Below, piece after piece: positions 1 to 11,495 of a stretch of 64,000 nt of DNA. The stretch is from Ustulina deusta (taxonomy: Eukaryota > Ascomycota > Sordariomycetes > Xylariales > Xylariaceae), in the NCBI GenBank assembly GCA_023159155.1, contig JAJNNX010000012.1, positions 1,012,867 through 1,076,866 of the forward strand, read 5' to 3'. Numbering within the stretch: the stretch's first letter is position 1; each line of letters starts with the position of its first letter. The position numbers were made by a program, and so were the translations under genes. The notes under the pieces were generated by a model. That model was not told where the DNA came from, did no database searches, and worked only from the letters and a program-made list of their open reading frames with translations.

Positions 1-431
1 GCCACATAATGCACGGGGGCGCAGCGGCGCTCCCGTTGTTGCTTCTATAGAGATGGTAGACAGACACATACCTAGCCGGCTCATACGGCTTTTCTCATGC
101 GTCTTTGCCCAAGGTACCCTGTGTATTTCCCTACCTACATAGGTACCTTACAGCAACCACAGAAGAAGCCCTGTCCGGCTTTTCCTGTCCTGTCCTGTCT
201 TCTCCCCCATTCCCAGTTCTCCCCCAACACCCGCATAATGACCTACTCCTTGTCATTTCTGAAGGCTCACTCTCCCCTCCTACAGATTACACAGCCTGAG
301 CGCTGCTGCTATTGGCGCTGTCATATCCTAAAGTCCTGTTCTGTTTAGGGAAAAGAAAAGAAAAAATTTTCTTTCTTTGAAAGGCAGCGAAGTAGGACAA
401 GAAGTCGTATCCTCCTATCAACCTTGCTATC
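1..431. other. upstream region of the SR protein gene
   Basis: No gene is supported here. The stretch is pyrimidine-rich in its second half and ends in a purine run just before the start codon at 432. It most likely holds the promoter and 5' leader of the downstream RNA-binding protein gene. Short open frames in it have no recognisable content. Confidence 0.4.
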
Positions 432-3400
432 ATGGGTAAGTCTCGCATTATTCTTCTCTTACACAACTACTCTTGTCTCCATCCCTTCACCCTTTGCCCT
501 TCATCCTTGTCTTGCCCGCATTGGATTATCGACAGACTACCGCATCCCATTGCACACACATGGTGTTGTATCGGCATTGACTACCTACAATCAATCGATC
601 CCCTTTCCTTGCGTACCTACTTTTTCTGGTAGCTTTGCAATCTACTCTACCTATAACTCTCCCAGCACCCCGAGCAGCCTGATTTGATCCATCAACCCCC
701 TAGGAGACAGATTCAGCTGTGTGTGTATTGCCTGTTTCCTTCTCCCGCATGTCTCCTCCCTGCCTACTCGCCTCCATTTCGCATCCAGAAGCTGTAAGCG
801 TACACGTACATAACAGCCTACATATTCCTCCTGCACTCACATTCACAGGCCCCGTTGTTAATCCCGCCCTACCTGGCAACCAACCTAGCACCAGGGCTTC
901 CCACCAATCCCCCCCTTCCCTTAGCCGCATGTTCAAGGGATGCAAAATCAATTGCCTGCCTAGGTCTTGACGTGTTACTGCTTTGGCCTACCATTGCGTG
1001 GGCATATTTTTATCGTTTGCCGTGGTAGTAGTGCCCACATCACCGTATTACCCGCTCTCCGCTCCGTCCAATCAGCATCTCCCGCTCGACTTTCCACAGA
1101 GCTCGTCCATTCACTCCGGTTGTCTTATACCTATTGGCAGCCGCTCTACACGTACACCTCGCCTCTCCTTTTATACTTCGCAACCATCACTTGCTCCCCC
1201 CCCCACCCCTTGAATTCTTTGCCCCTTCCCCGATCCACTAACGGGCCTGACTTTCTTGATCCCCGTATGCAAGCACGGCCCGTGAGATTCACGACGTCTT
1301 TGCTCATCTTCGTTAGACCACCGCAAAACATTTTCTACCTAACCTTCCTTGTACTTCTGAGCAATTTCCCTGCTTCTTTGCTTCTGAAATCCAATTTCTA
1401 ACCTGGCCATCTCAACAGCTGATTCCGGAGATACCTACCGCCCAGTAAGTGTTGATGCTTTTCTGTGTGTTTAAGACCATCAGTCATAACTGTTGCCATT
1501 TATTTGTTCTGCTTTCCCCTCGGCATTATCTATACCCAGGCTGTAGTAAGGTGCTCGCGGTACCGGAGGCAAGACTCTGAATGAGATGAGTCTGGCCTAC
1601 CTGTGTGGTTGAGTACCTTTGAGGCTGGCGCTCGGTTTTGCCCCTGCCCCAACTTTAAGTACGGAAGTGGCAAGGTGTGGATGCTTGGTCAATTGATGGA
1701 AGTTGCCAAACAATGGCACGGACAGTCCTGCTAGGGTATCGACGGTGCCCAGTTGTCGTCCTTTCCCCCTTGTTTTGGATTAATTCGCTTCTCAAATTAG
1801 CACCATTCTCTTGCTGAGATGAAGATACCCCCTTCTCTTCCTCCCTCTCTATGCATAGTTAGTAGATGCCACTTGTTACAACCGCCCCGATCACGCCGCA
1901 CAAGATATTAAGGGGAGTCGGAGATGGCATCGGCAAAATGCTTATATCAAGTCACAGCGCGAAAGATCTCGCTCGCCCCGTCGTGGCCGATCTAGGAGTC
2001 CAGGTCGTTCGGGCCGACGTCGTTCATATAGTCCTCGGAGCCGGTCTAGAAGCCGGGACGAATACCGTAGAGCAGACAGGCGCTCGCGTTCGCCCATGAC
2101 TGGCGCTGGAGCACCGGCTGGAGGACCAGGTTCGGGATCGGGATTTGGAGCCGCACCTCAGCGATCGTTCGAAGAGCGCGCTGCAGCTCGCGAGCAGATG
2201 ATGAGCAACATTCGAGACGCCTCGCAGCAAGACCGGCGTGTCTACGTCGGCAATTTATCGTATGATGTAAAATGGCATCATCTTAAGGATTTCATGCGAC
2301 AGGGTGAGTTACTCACCCACGAGAGGTTATAAATCGTGTTAATGAAACACTTTGCTGATATTTATCACAATATTATAGCTGGAGAGGTTCTCTTCGCCGA
2401 TGTCTTACAGCTTCCGAATGGAATGTCGAAGGTGGGCTTTTACACGTGATTCTGGCTGGTTTTCCTTTGGTTTTTTCTCCTTTGGCCTTTGTTGGGATTG
2501 ATGGATTGACGGGTTGGGACCTTTGTCCATGGGGTCATGTAGGGATGCGGGTGAGTAATATATCTACGCCGTCCAACTAACCCCACCTGGGCTAGGCGGG
2601 CGTCTTGACGTTCTTAACTAATTTGAATGGTAGAATTGTGGAATATGCTACAAGGGAGCAAGCGCAAACGGCTGTGGCCACTCTCAGCAACCAAAACTTA
2701 ATGGGCCGGCTCGTCTATGTACGCGAAGTAAGACTTCTCCAAAGGAAGAACTCATTTGATATCGTGCTGAGGATGGAAACAGGACCGAGAGGCGGAACCA
2801 CGTTTCATCGGAGCGACCGGAGGCCGCGGTGGCTTTGGTGGTGCTATGCAAGGTGGTTATGGGGGCGGCGGAGGCGGCGGAGGCGGCTATGCTGGTGGCA
2901 TGGGAGGTGGCATGGGCGGTGGTAATCGCCAGCTTTACATCGCTAACGTTTGTCTTTCCACTTTCCTTTGTCGATAACCACTGTGCATCTGCCCGGGTAT
3001 TAACTGCATGTACAGCTTCCATACACCGTGGGCTGGCAAGATTTGAAGGATTTGTTCCGTCAAGCAGGTTCGCCCCCCTTTCTGGCTATCACCTTTCTAA
3101 TTTCGAAGTGACTAAACAACATATATAGCTCGAAACGGCGCTGTGATCCGCGCTGATGTCCACCTTGGCCCGGACGGTCGACCCAAGGGCTCTGGGATAG
3201 TTATGTTCGAGTCCGCAGATGATGCTCGTAGTGCCATCCAACAATTCAATGGCTTCGAATGGCAAGGCCGTCTGTTAGAAGTTCGTGAAGACCGCTTTGC
3301 CAACTCCGCAGGAAGTAGCGGTGGTGGTGGATACGGGAGAGGCGGCTTTGGTGGCGGCCGGGGAGGCTTCGGCGGCTACGGTGGCCGTGGAGGTTTTGGC

Positions 3401-3941
3401 GGAGGTCGCGGTGGGTTTGGAGGCTATGGTGGCCGTGGTGGTGGCTTTGGTGGTGGTGGTGGTGGAGGCGGCGGCGGCCCTTACGAGCAAAACACTGCTC
3501 CTGCTGCTACTGCAGCACCAAATCCATTCACTGATCATGCCACGTCCGGTAACGAACCTAGTGATACCATCTATGTTCGCAATGTAAGTCTTCGCGTTTC
3601 TATAAATAGTTAGTTCATGACCTCGATTTGACACTGACCTTTTTTTTTTTTTCTAGCTTCCATGGTCTACCAGCAACGAGGATCTTGTCGAGCTGTTCAC
3701 GACTATTGGAAAAGTTGATCAAGCCGAGATTCAGTATGAACCAAGCGGACGTTCCCGAGGAACAGGCGTTGTTCGTTTCGATAGCCAGACAACCGCCGAG
3801 ACGTCGATCACTAAATTCCAGGGCTACCAGTATGGTGGTCGCCCTCTCGGTTTGAGCTATGTCAAGTACATCACCCCGGGTAGTGGTGATAGCATGGACA
3901 CGGACACTCATGGAGGTCTTTCACAAGAACAGATGATGTAG
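432..3941 (+). CDS. Gbp2/Hrb1-like SR-type protein with three RRMs
   Basis: Predicted nuclear shuttling mRNA-binding protein of the yeast Gbp2/Hrb1 type, which couples transcription, splicing quality control and mRNA export. My model has ten exons: 432-435, 1419-1444, 1958-2303, 2379-2431, 2543-2550, 2634-2727, 2783-2947, 3016-3067, 3129-3583 and 3657-3941, giving 495 aa in one frame. The N-terminus (about residues 11-55) is rich in RS/SR dipeptides. RRM1 (about 102-175) starts [15 protein letters not shown]2 (about 226-303) has RQLYIANLPYTV, and RRM3 (about 395-475) has DTIYVRNLPWST. Gly/Tyr/Arg-rich linkers separate them. Two exons are tiny (26 nt and 8 nt), and the first two introns are long (983 and 513 nt), as in SR genes that regulate themselves by splicing. 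The three-RRM body is secure. The first two exons rest on splice signals and phase only. The closest family name is inferred from architecture. Confidence 0.85.
2543..2550 (+). other. 8-nt microexon inside RRM1
   Basis: The upstream exon ends at a Lys codon before GTGGGC, and the downstream exon begins with the last base of a Gly codon followed by IVEYAT. Only inclusion of these 8 bases (GGATGCGG, preceded by TGTAG and followed by GTGAGT) restores the family-typical run SKGCGIVEYAT in RRM1. Without them the frame breaks. Confidence 0.8.
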
Positions 3942-6575
3942 GACCCCCAACTTTTGTCCTATGTTAGATCTTCGAGGAAATGGGCTTCTCCAGCGATCCG
4001 AAATGGCCGAAGCCGTTGTGGCGAGATCCATATCTATTACAACGACTACGAATTTCATATTTACTGAGGGTTGGTCTCGAGGCCAGCTCGCCTCTTGCCA
4101 CAATCAACTGTGTACCACCGTATTCCTTGTTTCCATAATCGTTCCCCCGGGTTTATTCATTGGGAAACTCTCTCCATCCAACCGCCCGCTGCTGTGGCAA
4201 AGGTACGGCTGAGAGAAAATCACGACCAGATGCCAAGGTTTCGGGATGGGCAGCGCTTTCGCCGCTGTGTAAGAGTGGAAAAGGGCGCACCTGTTTACAG
4301 CATCGACTTGGGGTCCAACTGGGTTTACAAAATTCGAGACGATTACGTCCAAGGCTTTGCAGGCATTATAATTTTTCTTTCCTTTTCTTCGTCATTTTTT
4401 CATTAGGTCCAGCCATTCTCAACAGCATGGCACAAAATATGAGAGTCCGCCTCTGGTGCGGCATGGGAGGCAAATGGGATGCGCCTAAACTAGATTGCAT
4501 GTCGAATAGCATCCTCGTTTCCCAAAGCATGGCGATTGGTCTCACGGTGCGGTGTGCGAGTCATGTGCTGAGTAAAAAACCGTGTTGGGGCTCTAGATGT
4601 TATGTTCAATATCATCCATGGTGTCTGGTGTCGTTGGAAACCTATCGATAGGTATGTGTCCGCTTGTTACTTGTTGCCTGATGATGTGAGATGGCACGTT
4701 ATGGAATGTGACGGGTCAAGTTCGCATGTTGAAGACTGTGTCGGATATTACAAAACTCCACTACCTATATGAACCGATCAGTTATTTTATGCTCGATTTG
4801 CATGACTGTCCGTTGTTAGAGGTCAGATCACCTTATTCGTGATTTGGAGACACGGATTCGACAAACACGGTGTGATGAGTTGTTGCTTTGGTATGACCGT
4901 ATCCAACTAACTTACGACAGGGACTCGTCACACCAGGGGGCTCAGACCCGTTTATATATCGGGAATTGCTTGCTGCAAGGTTTTCACCTCTCTTGTTCGT
5001 ACGTGCTACCAGCCAACGTGGAAATTGCGATAACCCCTAATTTTTTTTTCTTTCCTGTGCATTGGTTGAGGTGAATATCCAGTAGTATTTAATTACCCCC
5101 TTGTTCTCATATTTTGTGCCTGTATAGTTAAATCTACTCTGGCTGGCAAGCGAGAATATCTGTTTTGCGTCCTTTAAAAATAAGGAGGAAAGGAGGGCTA
5201 CAACCCCGTGGCTGCGAGTGCCGTTTCTTTCTTCTGATCTTCGTGCTCCTCGGCGGTCCATCCTATATTCCTCTCATATAGCATCCTAATTCCATAGGAA
5301 GCAGGTCCCCGCTTGTACAAGTGTATCCTCTGGGTTTAGTGTTGATGGGATAAATGCAACGATTCACATCGTTACAGAGTAAATAGAGAGAGGATGGCAT
5401 TGCAATATTATAGTAAACGCAGCAACACAACCACGCATACCAGGTTTAACTACAGTCCAATTCGGATACGGAGCTACCAGACTACCAGATCCCGCTCTGC
5501 TGTGCACCTTTTGCATATTTGGATATCCTCTCGTTTTGTCTGCCCTCGACCACGACAGACAACCCGGATAAACACCCGACGGCGCCAAAAGCACATATAA
5601 TAAAGGAACATACCACGAGTAAAAAGGAAAAGAAGAAAGGGTGAGAGAAGGGGTAGGCGAAGCGAGGCGGGGGGGGGGGGGGGGGGGGGAAGGAAACAGT
5701 AACACGAGTAGAGGTGTAGAAGATTAGAAGTGATGAGTGAACCCCTATACTACAAGTATATCGCCTACAAGCTTGTAGCACAGGAAACTCTCGAGTTGCA
5801 AGACCCCGGGCGACCCCTGAGACTGGATGTCTGGCTGTCCTAGGCATATATGTTGGTAATCCCCGAAGGCCAGCGAAGAATGAGTGTGAAACTTGTCGGG
5901 ATGGTAGGTAGGCGCAGGGGAGAAGGGAGGGGGAGGGGATTTGCAATAAAGGTGAGACAATGTTTTTGCTTCTTGGGGGAATGAATGAGGAGGAGATATA
6001 GAGGGGCCTAGATGATTTTAGCGCTCGGTTCAGGGATATTAAACTTGATACGTAGTTGATTTTTCTTCTTTTTTTGTTGTGTCTTCTAGAATGTTTATAG
6101 ACAGGCCACACTACCCTTTGACCTTGTCCTAGCGTGGTAGAAGTGAGGTCCTGGGGCTAACTGAGAGAAAATAGAGGCGATCGTTTGGTGATACACCTTG
6201 TCTAAACGGGAGAGTCAATCTCGGAATACGTAGTTGAGGTACGTGATCTGGCACCTCTGGCATAGCTTTCCCCGATTTGGCCATGCCTTGCGCTGAAAAG
6301 GGCCGTGACTGGCAGCACAGCACAGCACAACGAGCACGCAGTCGATCTAACCGCCCGGCCTAAAATATATATCTCCGTTTCCCTCGCCCGCCTCTTAAAC
6401 GCAGTAGCCACTCAGACCTAACAGCAGTGATCAAAAATAGAGTGACATGCCTTCCTTCATGGAGTGATGTAGGCCTCCGTTGTGTTGCAGGTATTCGCAG
6501 ATCTTGGCAGAAATTGGTGACGCGCAGCTTGCGTGGAGCGGTAGATGGAGAATTTCACGCGCGACGACGGAAGCC
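3942..6575. other. convergent intergenic region, no gene seen
   Basis: This region lies between the stop codons of the SR protein gene (+) and SRP14 (-). It should hold both 3' UTRs and terminators. The open frames here are short or forced open by low-complexity DNA (for example the proline-rich frames across the G tract near 5.67 kb) and show no domain. One ATTTGCAT octamer occurs near 4.80 kb. Confidence 0.5.
5669..5689 (+). repeat. homopolymer G tract, 21 bases
   Basis: An uninterrupted run of 21 G in the convergent intergenic region, embedded in purine-rich DNA. Its length may be uncertain because such runs are error-prone in sequencing. Confidence 0.9.
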
Positions 6576-7154
6576 TCACGGCATCGTCGTTGTCGCGACG
6601 GTCTTGCTTTTCTTCTTCGCCTTGCCCTTCCGCCTGCTCCGATCCCTGGGTTTGAGCGAGCCCATGCCCTGCTTGCATATCTCGGCGTATCTCTCGAAAA
6701 AAGCCGGGAGGGCATCTGGATCCACAACGGTTGAGAGCTTGATCTTCTTGTTCGCCTTCCGGTCCTCCTTGCCCTTGCCGTTTGTCGCGCGGATCAGGAT
6801 CGGTAGGGGGTGTGGGGGGTGCTGGTCCGAGAGGACGGCATCGTCGGTGGGTTCAGGGAGGGGTTGGCCGTAGGACACTTGTATGGTGGGCGGTGTTGTT
6901 AGTATGGCTATCCAGGACGACTTGGTGTTGGGGGTGCGTGTCGTACGTCTCTTTTGTGTTAAGACTATGGATCCGTGGTCTTTGCCTTTTGCCGAGTCAA
7001 AGAGCTCGACGAGCCTCGCAAAGAACTGGAATTACGCACAACAGTCGTCAGCAAGCGCTTGTGTAGGCTCTCTCTCCCCCTCGCTCTCTCTATATATATG
7101 TGATACGGATTAGGAATGGGTTGAGGGTACCTTGTCGTTGCTCAGATGACCCAT
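6576..7154 (-). CDS. SRP14: signal recognition particle subunit SRP14
   Basis: Alu-domain protein of the signal recognition particle, which binds SRP RNA with its partner subunit and contributes to elongation arrest in the cytoplasm. Exon 1 (7131-7154) encodes only MGHLSNDK. A 105-nt intron with donor GTACCC follows, then exon 2 (6576-7025); the protein is 157 aa. Family landmarks are FFARLVELFDSAKGKDHGSI, VLTQKR, the core LPILIRATNGK, KLSTVV, FFERYAEICKQGMGSLKPRD and a lysine-rich tail. A low-complexity insertion of about 37 residues lies between VLTQKR and the RATNGK strand. The start was chosen because MGHLSND followed by FFARL matches fungal SRP14 N-termini and keeps phase across the intron. 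It is head-to-head with SGD1 over about 0.6 kb. Identification is firm; the insertion could hide a second intron. Confidence 0.9.
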
Positions 7155-7765
7155 GGCGAATAATCAGATACCGGTTCTCCCTTCGTCGCTATCTATATGG
7201 CGGCAATAGATAGCTGGGGATGTGCGTGTAATGTGTGTCGCGCGTAGGTGTCTTGGATCGAAATCTATACGTATTATTGTGTATTATGTATTGTGATAAC
7301 TAACTCCAGTATTAGTATGATGTACTATAGATAAATTGAACATTACGTACCCAGAGTTAGAGTGGGTCCACTCTAGCGGGGTCGTAAAATGCTTGAGCAA
7401 AGGGCCTTTTTTTTTTTTTTTTTTTAAAGTACGGAAAATAAGTCCGTAGCGCTACCTATAGCGCATAAGGGATACTAAGTACCTACCTCGGTATTCTAAC
7501 ATTTCCAAAGGCCAGGACCTAGCTCCCTCACTCGGTATCTAGGAGGTCCCTAGGTACACACACACACCTTTACACTTACGTACCTACACTTCACTAACCT
7601 AAACTTTTTGCGAAGACGTGAAACCCGAATGAAAAGCTCAAGGTATTAACACCAACTTACAACTCATACAGCATTGCGCACAGATGAGAAAACCGCACTC
7701 GCGGCGACAAAAACACCATATTACCATAACTTATCAACCTAAAATTTAATTCATGAATTCCCACG
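7155..7765. promoter_or_regulatory. divergent promoter region SRP14/SGD1
   Basis: About 0.6 kb between two divergently transcribed genes (SRP14 to the left, SGD1 to the right). It holds a 19-base T tract (7407-7425), a short CA repeat near 7.56 kb and TACCTAC-type motifs. No coding sequence is seen. The bidirectional promoter role is inferred from gene orientation. Confidence 0.5.
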
Positions 7766-10312
7766 ATGGCTCCTAGCGCAAAGAGAAAGCTGTCGCTGCC
7801 GTCCTCTCTACTTCGAGAGCTTGACATTCAGCAAGGAGGTCCAGGGCGTAGCAAACGCCAGAGGTCGAGGAAAGATCAGAGAAAAGAGGCCCGCGTGCAG
7901 AAGAGACACGCCAGGAGCTCCCAGTTTCGTCGAACCACACAACCCGCTCATCAGTCCTCTACGTCCCGTCATCAGAAAGCCTCGCACCAGAGCGAGGATA
8001 ATGGGTTGCCGTTCAGTAGCGACGATGAGCTCGACGAGGATGACTTTGATGTTGACGACGGAGAGATAGAAGGAGGAGACATGGACAGCGACAAGGGCGA
8101 GGGCCAAGAGACTGAAGCAAAGCAACCTAGCAAACCCAAATTCTCCAAGTCAGATATGGCAAAAATCGCAGAAGACGAGAAAGAAATCGCAAAACTTGAA
8201 AAGAAGCTTGGGCTGAAAGGCAAAAAGAAATTGCCAAAGTCTTTCGACGAAGATGGTCTTGGCGGTCTATTGGAAGGTCTGGACGGGATGGACGGGATGG
8301 ACGGCGACGATGAGCAAGGGCCTCTGCCGAGGAGCAAACGCAAGGCAGAGTCCGATGAGTGGCTGGCTCAGAAGCGGCGGAAAGCCGAAGCTGCCGCCGC
8401 CTCCATTATCGCGGATGACGACACACTAGACAGCATGGATGAGGATAGATTTGACGAGGATGAGAACGAGGAAGACGTAGATCCTCTCGGCGGTGAGGAT
8501 GATGATGAAGGCGACGAAGAGGACGAAGCGCACGAGCATGAAACCGATGGCTTTGAAGGATTTTCTGAGGCAGACGAACAAGAAGAACAGGAAGAAGAGC
8601 CGGTTCGGCGGCAACGGGAGAACCCATATGTCGCCCCAAATACCAATGTTGCCAAATACGTGCCACCTTCGCTCCGTAAACAACCCGGCTCGAGCGATCA
8701 AGCGGAAGCTCAACTCCGAAGGCGCATTCAGGGGTTAATCAATCGGCTCACAAACGACAACATGACCGGTATCCTCAAGGATATCACTGATCTGTATCAG
8801 ACGAATCCGAGACAGCTCGTAACCTCCACCCTCGTTGACTTGATCATAGCGCTCGTCTGTTCTCCTGAGAAGAGGCCAGACTCATTTTTCGTGATGATTG
8901 CCGGGTTTGTTGCTGCAGTGCATAAAACTATGGGCGTGGCGGTCAGCGCCCAGTTCCTGCAGCAGCTCGTTGAAACACTGGAGAAGCGTTCCGCAGCAGC
9001 CTCAGGGGACCAGTCGGATGCTGGATCCAAGCATCTGGTCTCGTTGATCGCCGAACTTTACAATATGCAAGTCATAAGCTGCAATCTCGTCTTCGACCAC
9101 GTTCGATGGTTCCTAGAAACACTGTCGGAACTTAACACGGAGCTTTTGCTCAGGATGATCCAGCTCTGCGGACCTTCTTTGAGGCGTGATGATCCACGCG
9201 CGTTACGCGACATCATCAACCACATACAACCTTATACCACGAAGGATATGTCCGTCAGGACGAGGTTCATGATTGACGAGATGAAGAAGTTGCAGAGTAA
9301 CAAGGCCAAGGCGGCCGCGAGAAATAAAGACCTCGCTGAGCAACGCACTCAACTAAGGAAACGAATCGGCATGCTCAAGGGTAGCCATGACGTGCAGCCA
9401 CTTCGGGTTGGTCTCAAGGATATACGAGACTCGGAGACACAGGGAAAATGGTGGCTCGTGGGAGCTAGCTGGCTGGGAAATCAGAGCGGGCAGGAGAAAG
9501 ATAAAAACCAGTACAACGACGACGACGACGATGACGATGATGACCTCGCTGATGAGACCATCACGCAGGTGGCCGACGACCTGGGTATCCCCGATCTCTG
9601 GCAACTGGCGCGAGAGCAAGGTTTCAACACAGAAGTCCGGCAACGCATATTCGTGGCCTTGCATGCGGCCACGGACTGCGACGGCGCCGACCTCCTCGTG
9701 CAGAAGCTACGGCTCAACAAGCGCCAGCGAAAAGAGATCGCCGAGGTAATAGTGCGAAGCGGCGAGCGGCAGAACATTTACAACCATTACTACGCACTCC
9801 TGGCCGACAGGTTCAGCGGCGAAAAGGAGATGCGGTTCCAGTTCCGCAGGTGTCTGACTATTCGCTTTAAAAAGATGGGTGAGGACGTTGATACCGGGGA
9901 TGGCGATGCCGTAGATGACGGGCTGGATGACGACGCCGACGAGGGCGTGAGATGGCTATTTAATACGGCTAAATTGTTTGCCTTCTTGGTTACCTGGCGG
10001 AGGCTCAAGCTCGTTGATGTCTTCAAGTATCGGAATCTCGCAGCCCTGCAGGAGAAGGCGCACGTCTTCACCGAGGTGTTGCTGCTTACTGTGCTCCAGG
10101 AGTCCAGGGCGGGAGATATCAAGAAAATCTTTGCAGGTCTGGATACAGACTTGGACGTTGGACGTGGAGTGCAGTACTTTTTGAGGCGGCATGTTCGCAC
10201 AACTCAACTTGTTGATGATAAGGATAAGGCGGCGATGAAGATTGTGAGGAGGCGCTGTGACGAGGTGCTTGAGTTGTTGGAGTCTATGTTAGTTCAGAAA
10301 GGCCTCGAGTAG
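7766..10312 (+). CDS. SGD1: nucleolar MIF4G-MA3 protein Sgd1/NOM1
   Basis: Intronless, 848 aa. Matches the Sgd1/NOM1 family: essential nucleolar proteins of small-subunit (pre-18S) ribosome biogenesis that bind an RNA helicase through the MIF4G domain. The N-terminus begins MAPSAKRKLSLPSSLLRELD and is basic. Residues about 70-280 are very acidic, with many Asp/Glu runs. The MIF4G domain (about 317-510) starts LRRRIQGLINRLTNDNMTGI. A short Asp tract from a GAC/GAT repeat (about 586-595) precedes the MA3 domain (about 620-745; VRQRIFVALHAATDCDGADL). Length fits fungal members. The start at 7766 is the first ATG and gives the conserved basic N-terminus. Codon use is ordinary. Confidence in the family is high; the exact rRNA-processing step is known from yeast and vertebrate relatives, not shown here. 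Confidence 0.93.
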   Translation: MAPSAKRKLSLPSSLLRELDIQQGGPGRSKRQRSRKDQRKEARVQKRHARSSQFRRTTQPAHQSSTSRHQKASHQSEDNGLPFSSDDELDEDDFDVDDGEIEGGDMDSDKGEGQETEAKQPSKPKFSKSDMAKIAEDEKEIAKLEKKLGLKGKKKLPKSFDEDGLGGLLEGLDGMDGMDGDDEQGPLPRSKRKAESDEWLAQKRRKAEAAAASIIADDDTLDSMDEDRFDEDENEEDVDPLGGEDDDEGDEEDEAHEHETDGFEGFSEADEQEEQEEEPVRRQRENPYVAPNTNVAKYVPPSLRKQPGSSDQAEAQLRRRIQGLINRLTNDNMTGILKDITDLYQTNPRQLVTSTLVDLIIALVCSPEKRPDSFFVMIAGFVAAVHKTMGVAVSAQFLQQLVETLEKRSAAASGDQSDAGSKHLVSLIAELYNMQVISCNLVFDHVRWFLETLSELNTELLLRMIQLCGPSLRRDDPRALRDIINHIQPYTTKDMSVRTRFMIDEMKKLQSNKAKAAARNKDLAEQRTQLRKRIGMLKGSHDVQPLRVGLKDIRDSETQGKWWLVGASWLGNQSGQEKDKNQYNDDDDDDDDDLADETITQVADDLGIPDLWQLAREQGFNTEVRQRIFVALHAATDCDGADLLVQKLRLNKRQRKEIAEVIVRSGERQNIYNHYYALLADRFSGEKEMRFQFRRCLTIRFKKMGEDVDTGDGDAVDDGLDDDADEGVRWLFNTAKLFAFLVTWRRLKLVDVFKYRNLAALQEKAHVFTEVLLLTVLQESRAGDIKKIFAGLDTDLDVGRGVQYFLRRHVRTTQLVDDKDKAAMKIVRRRCDEVLELLESMLVQKGLE

Positions 10313-10457
10313 GATTAATAGACGGTGGTGAAAATGGTATGGGGATGCCGTTGCCAAAGATATTGTTTATAACTGTCCAGGGCTGCTCTTTCTACGTAGG
10401 CTAGCTTGGACCTTGTACTGGATGGCGACAATAGAGACACTTGTGGAAGATTGTATC

Positions 10458-10479
10458 TATATATATATATATATATATA
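10458..10479. repeat. AT dinucleotide microsatellite
   Basis: Eleven or so TA units in the downstream region of SGD1. Confidence 0.85.
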
Positions 10480-11470
10480 CTCGCGGGGAGCCAAGGTGCA
10501 TCCTGATTAAGTTCTGGCCCTTTTTCTTCTTTGTCTTCTTCTTCTTCTTCCCTCCCTTGCTTCTATGTCATGCTTGTACAATTTAACTTCGTCCTCTTGT
10601 TGTTTGCAGATGATCTATATACCTTAGATAATGTTCAAGGATCTCGTAGGCTACGGAAACAGGAAAATCCTAGCACGCCAAAACGATCAAGAGCGGGTAA
10701 TTGGCGTCGTCCAGTGAATTTTTAGTCCGTTGTGAGTAAGTCAGTCATAGGGAATATACTATATAGCGGACCGAGTTGCTGGCTTACGTTGTGGATATAT
10801 AAGTAATTTCTGGCCTTCTTTACAGTTTATGAGATTCCCAACATTAAATGTTTTCGATGTTGTGAGTCGTAGCCGACACCTATACTCCATGAGGCCTATC
10901 AATGGAGAAACTCGTGTTGGAATTGGGAGATTGGGAAAAGGAGCTTAGAGCTTATTATAGAGTTCCGAGGGCACTGTAGAATATCCATTTTGCAAGAAAT
11001 GCAGGGCCGAATAAATCCCAGGTGGCATATATTGGTGTCTTAAAGAACTCTCGGGTAACATCAGTGACAACAGTGAAAGGAATACGGGTTTGGAGAATCA
11101 AGAACCAAACCTTAAATTGTAGTGAGGTTGGAAGGCAAATTTAACATGTTCGAAAGTTTTCCATTTCCTAGTGACCTACTATATTATAACTTCACCTCAT
11201 GCGTGGCCCAAACCTGTATAGATAGGGTTCCTGTTCAGTTGACTCGGCCGATCCGTGGCAGTTAGTAGCATCAAGACACCAAGACAAATACGGCGAGACA
11301 TTTTACCCGCGATTAATTAGAAAGGTGGTAGTATACATTCAAGGAAGATGCCAAAGGAGACATCATACAATCTGTTATGGTTGTACTGGTTAACCACTAG
11401 ACACCAACATATAATAAAGATCGGCCGCTCTTTGGAATTTCTACCGCCTGTCAATGTAGATATATATCCG

Positions 11471-11495
11471 GAGAGAGAGAGAGAGAGAGAGAGAG
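11471..11495. repeat. GA dinucleotide microsatellite
   Basis: An uninterrupted (GA)12 run in intergenic DNA. Confidence 0.9.

Noticed and set aside
967..1401. 144-codon plus-strand frame
   Set aside because: Lies inside the first intron of the SR protein gene, pyrimidine-driven composition, no domain.
5482..6111. 209-codon minus-strand frame with proline runs
   Set aside because: The frame is held open by the G21 tract and purine-rich DNA; no family features.
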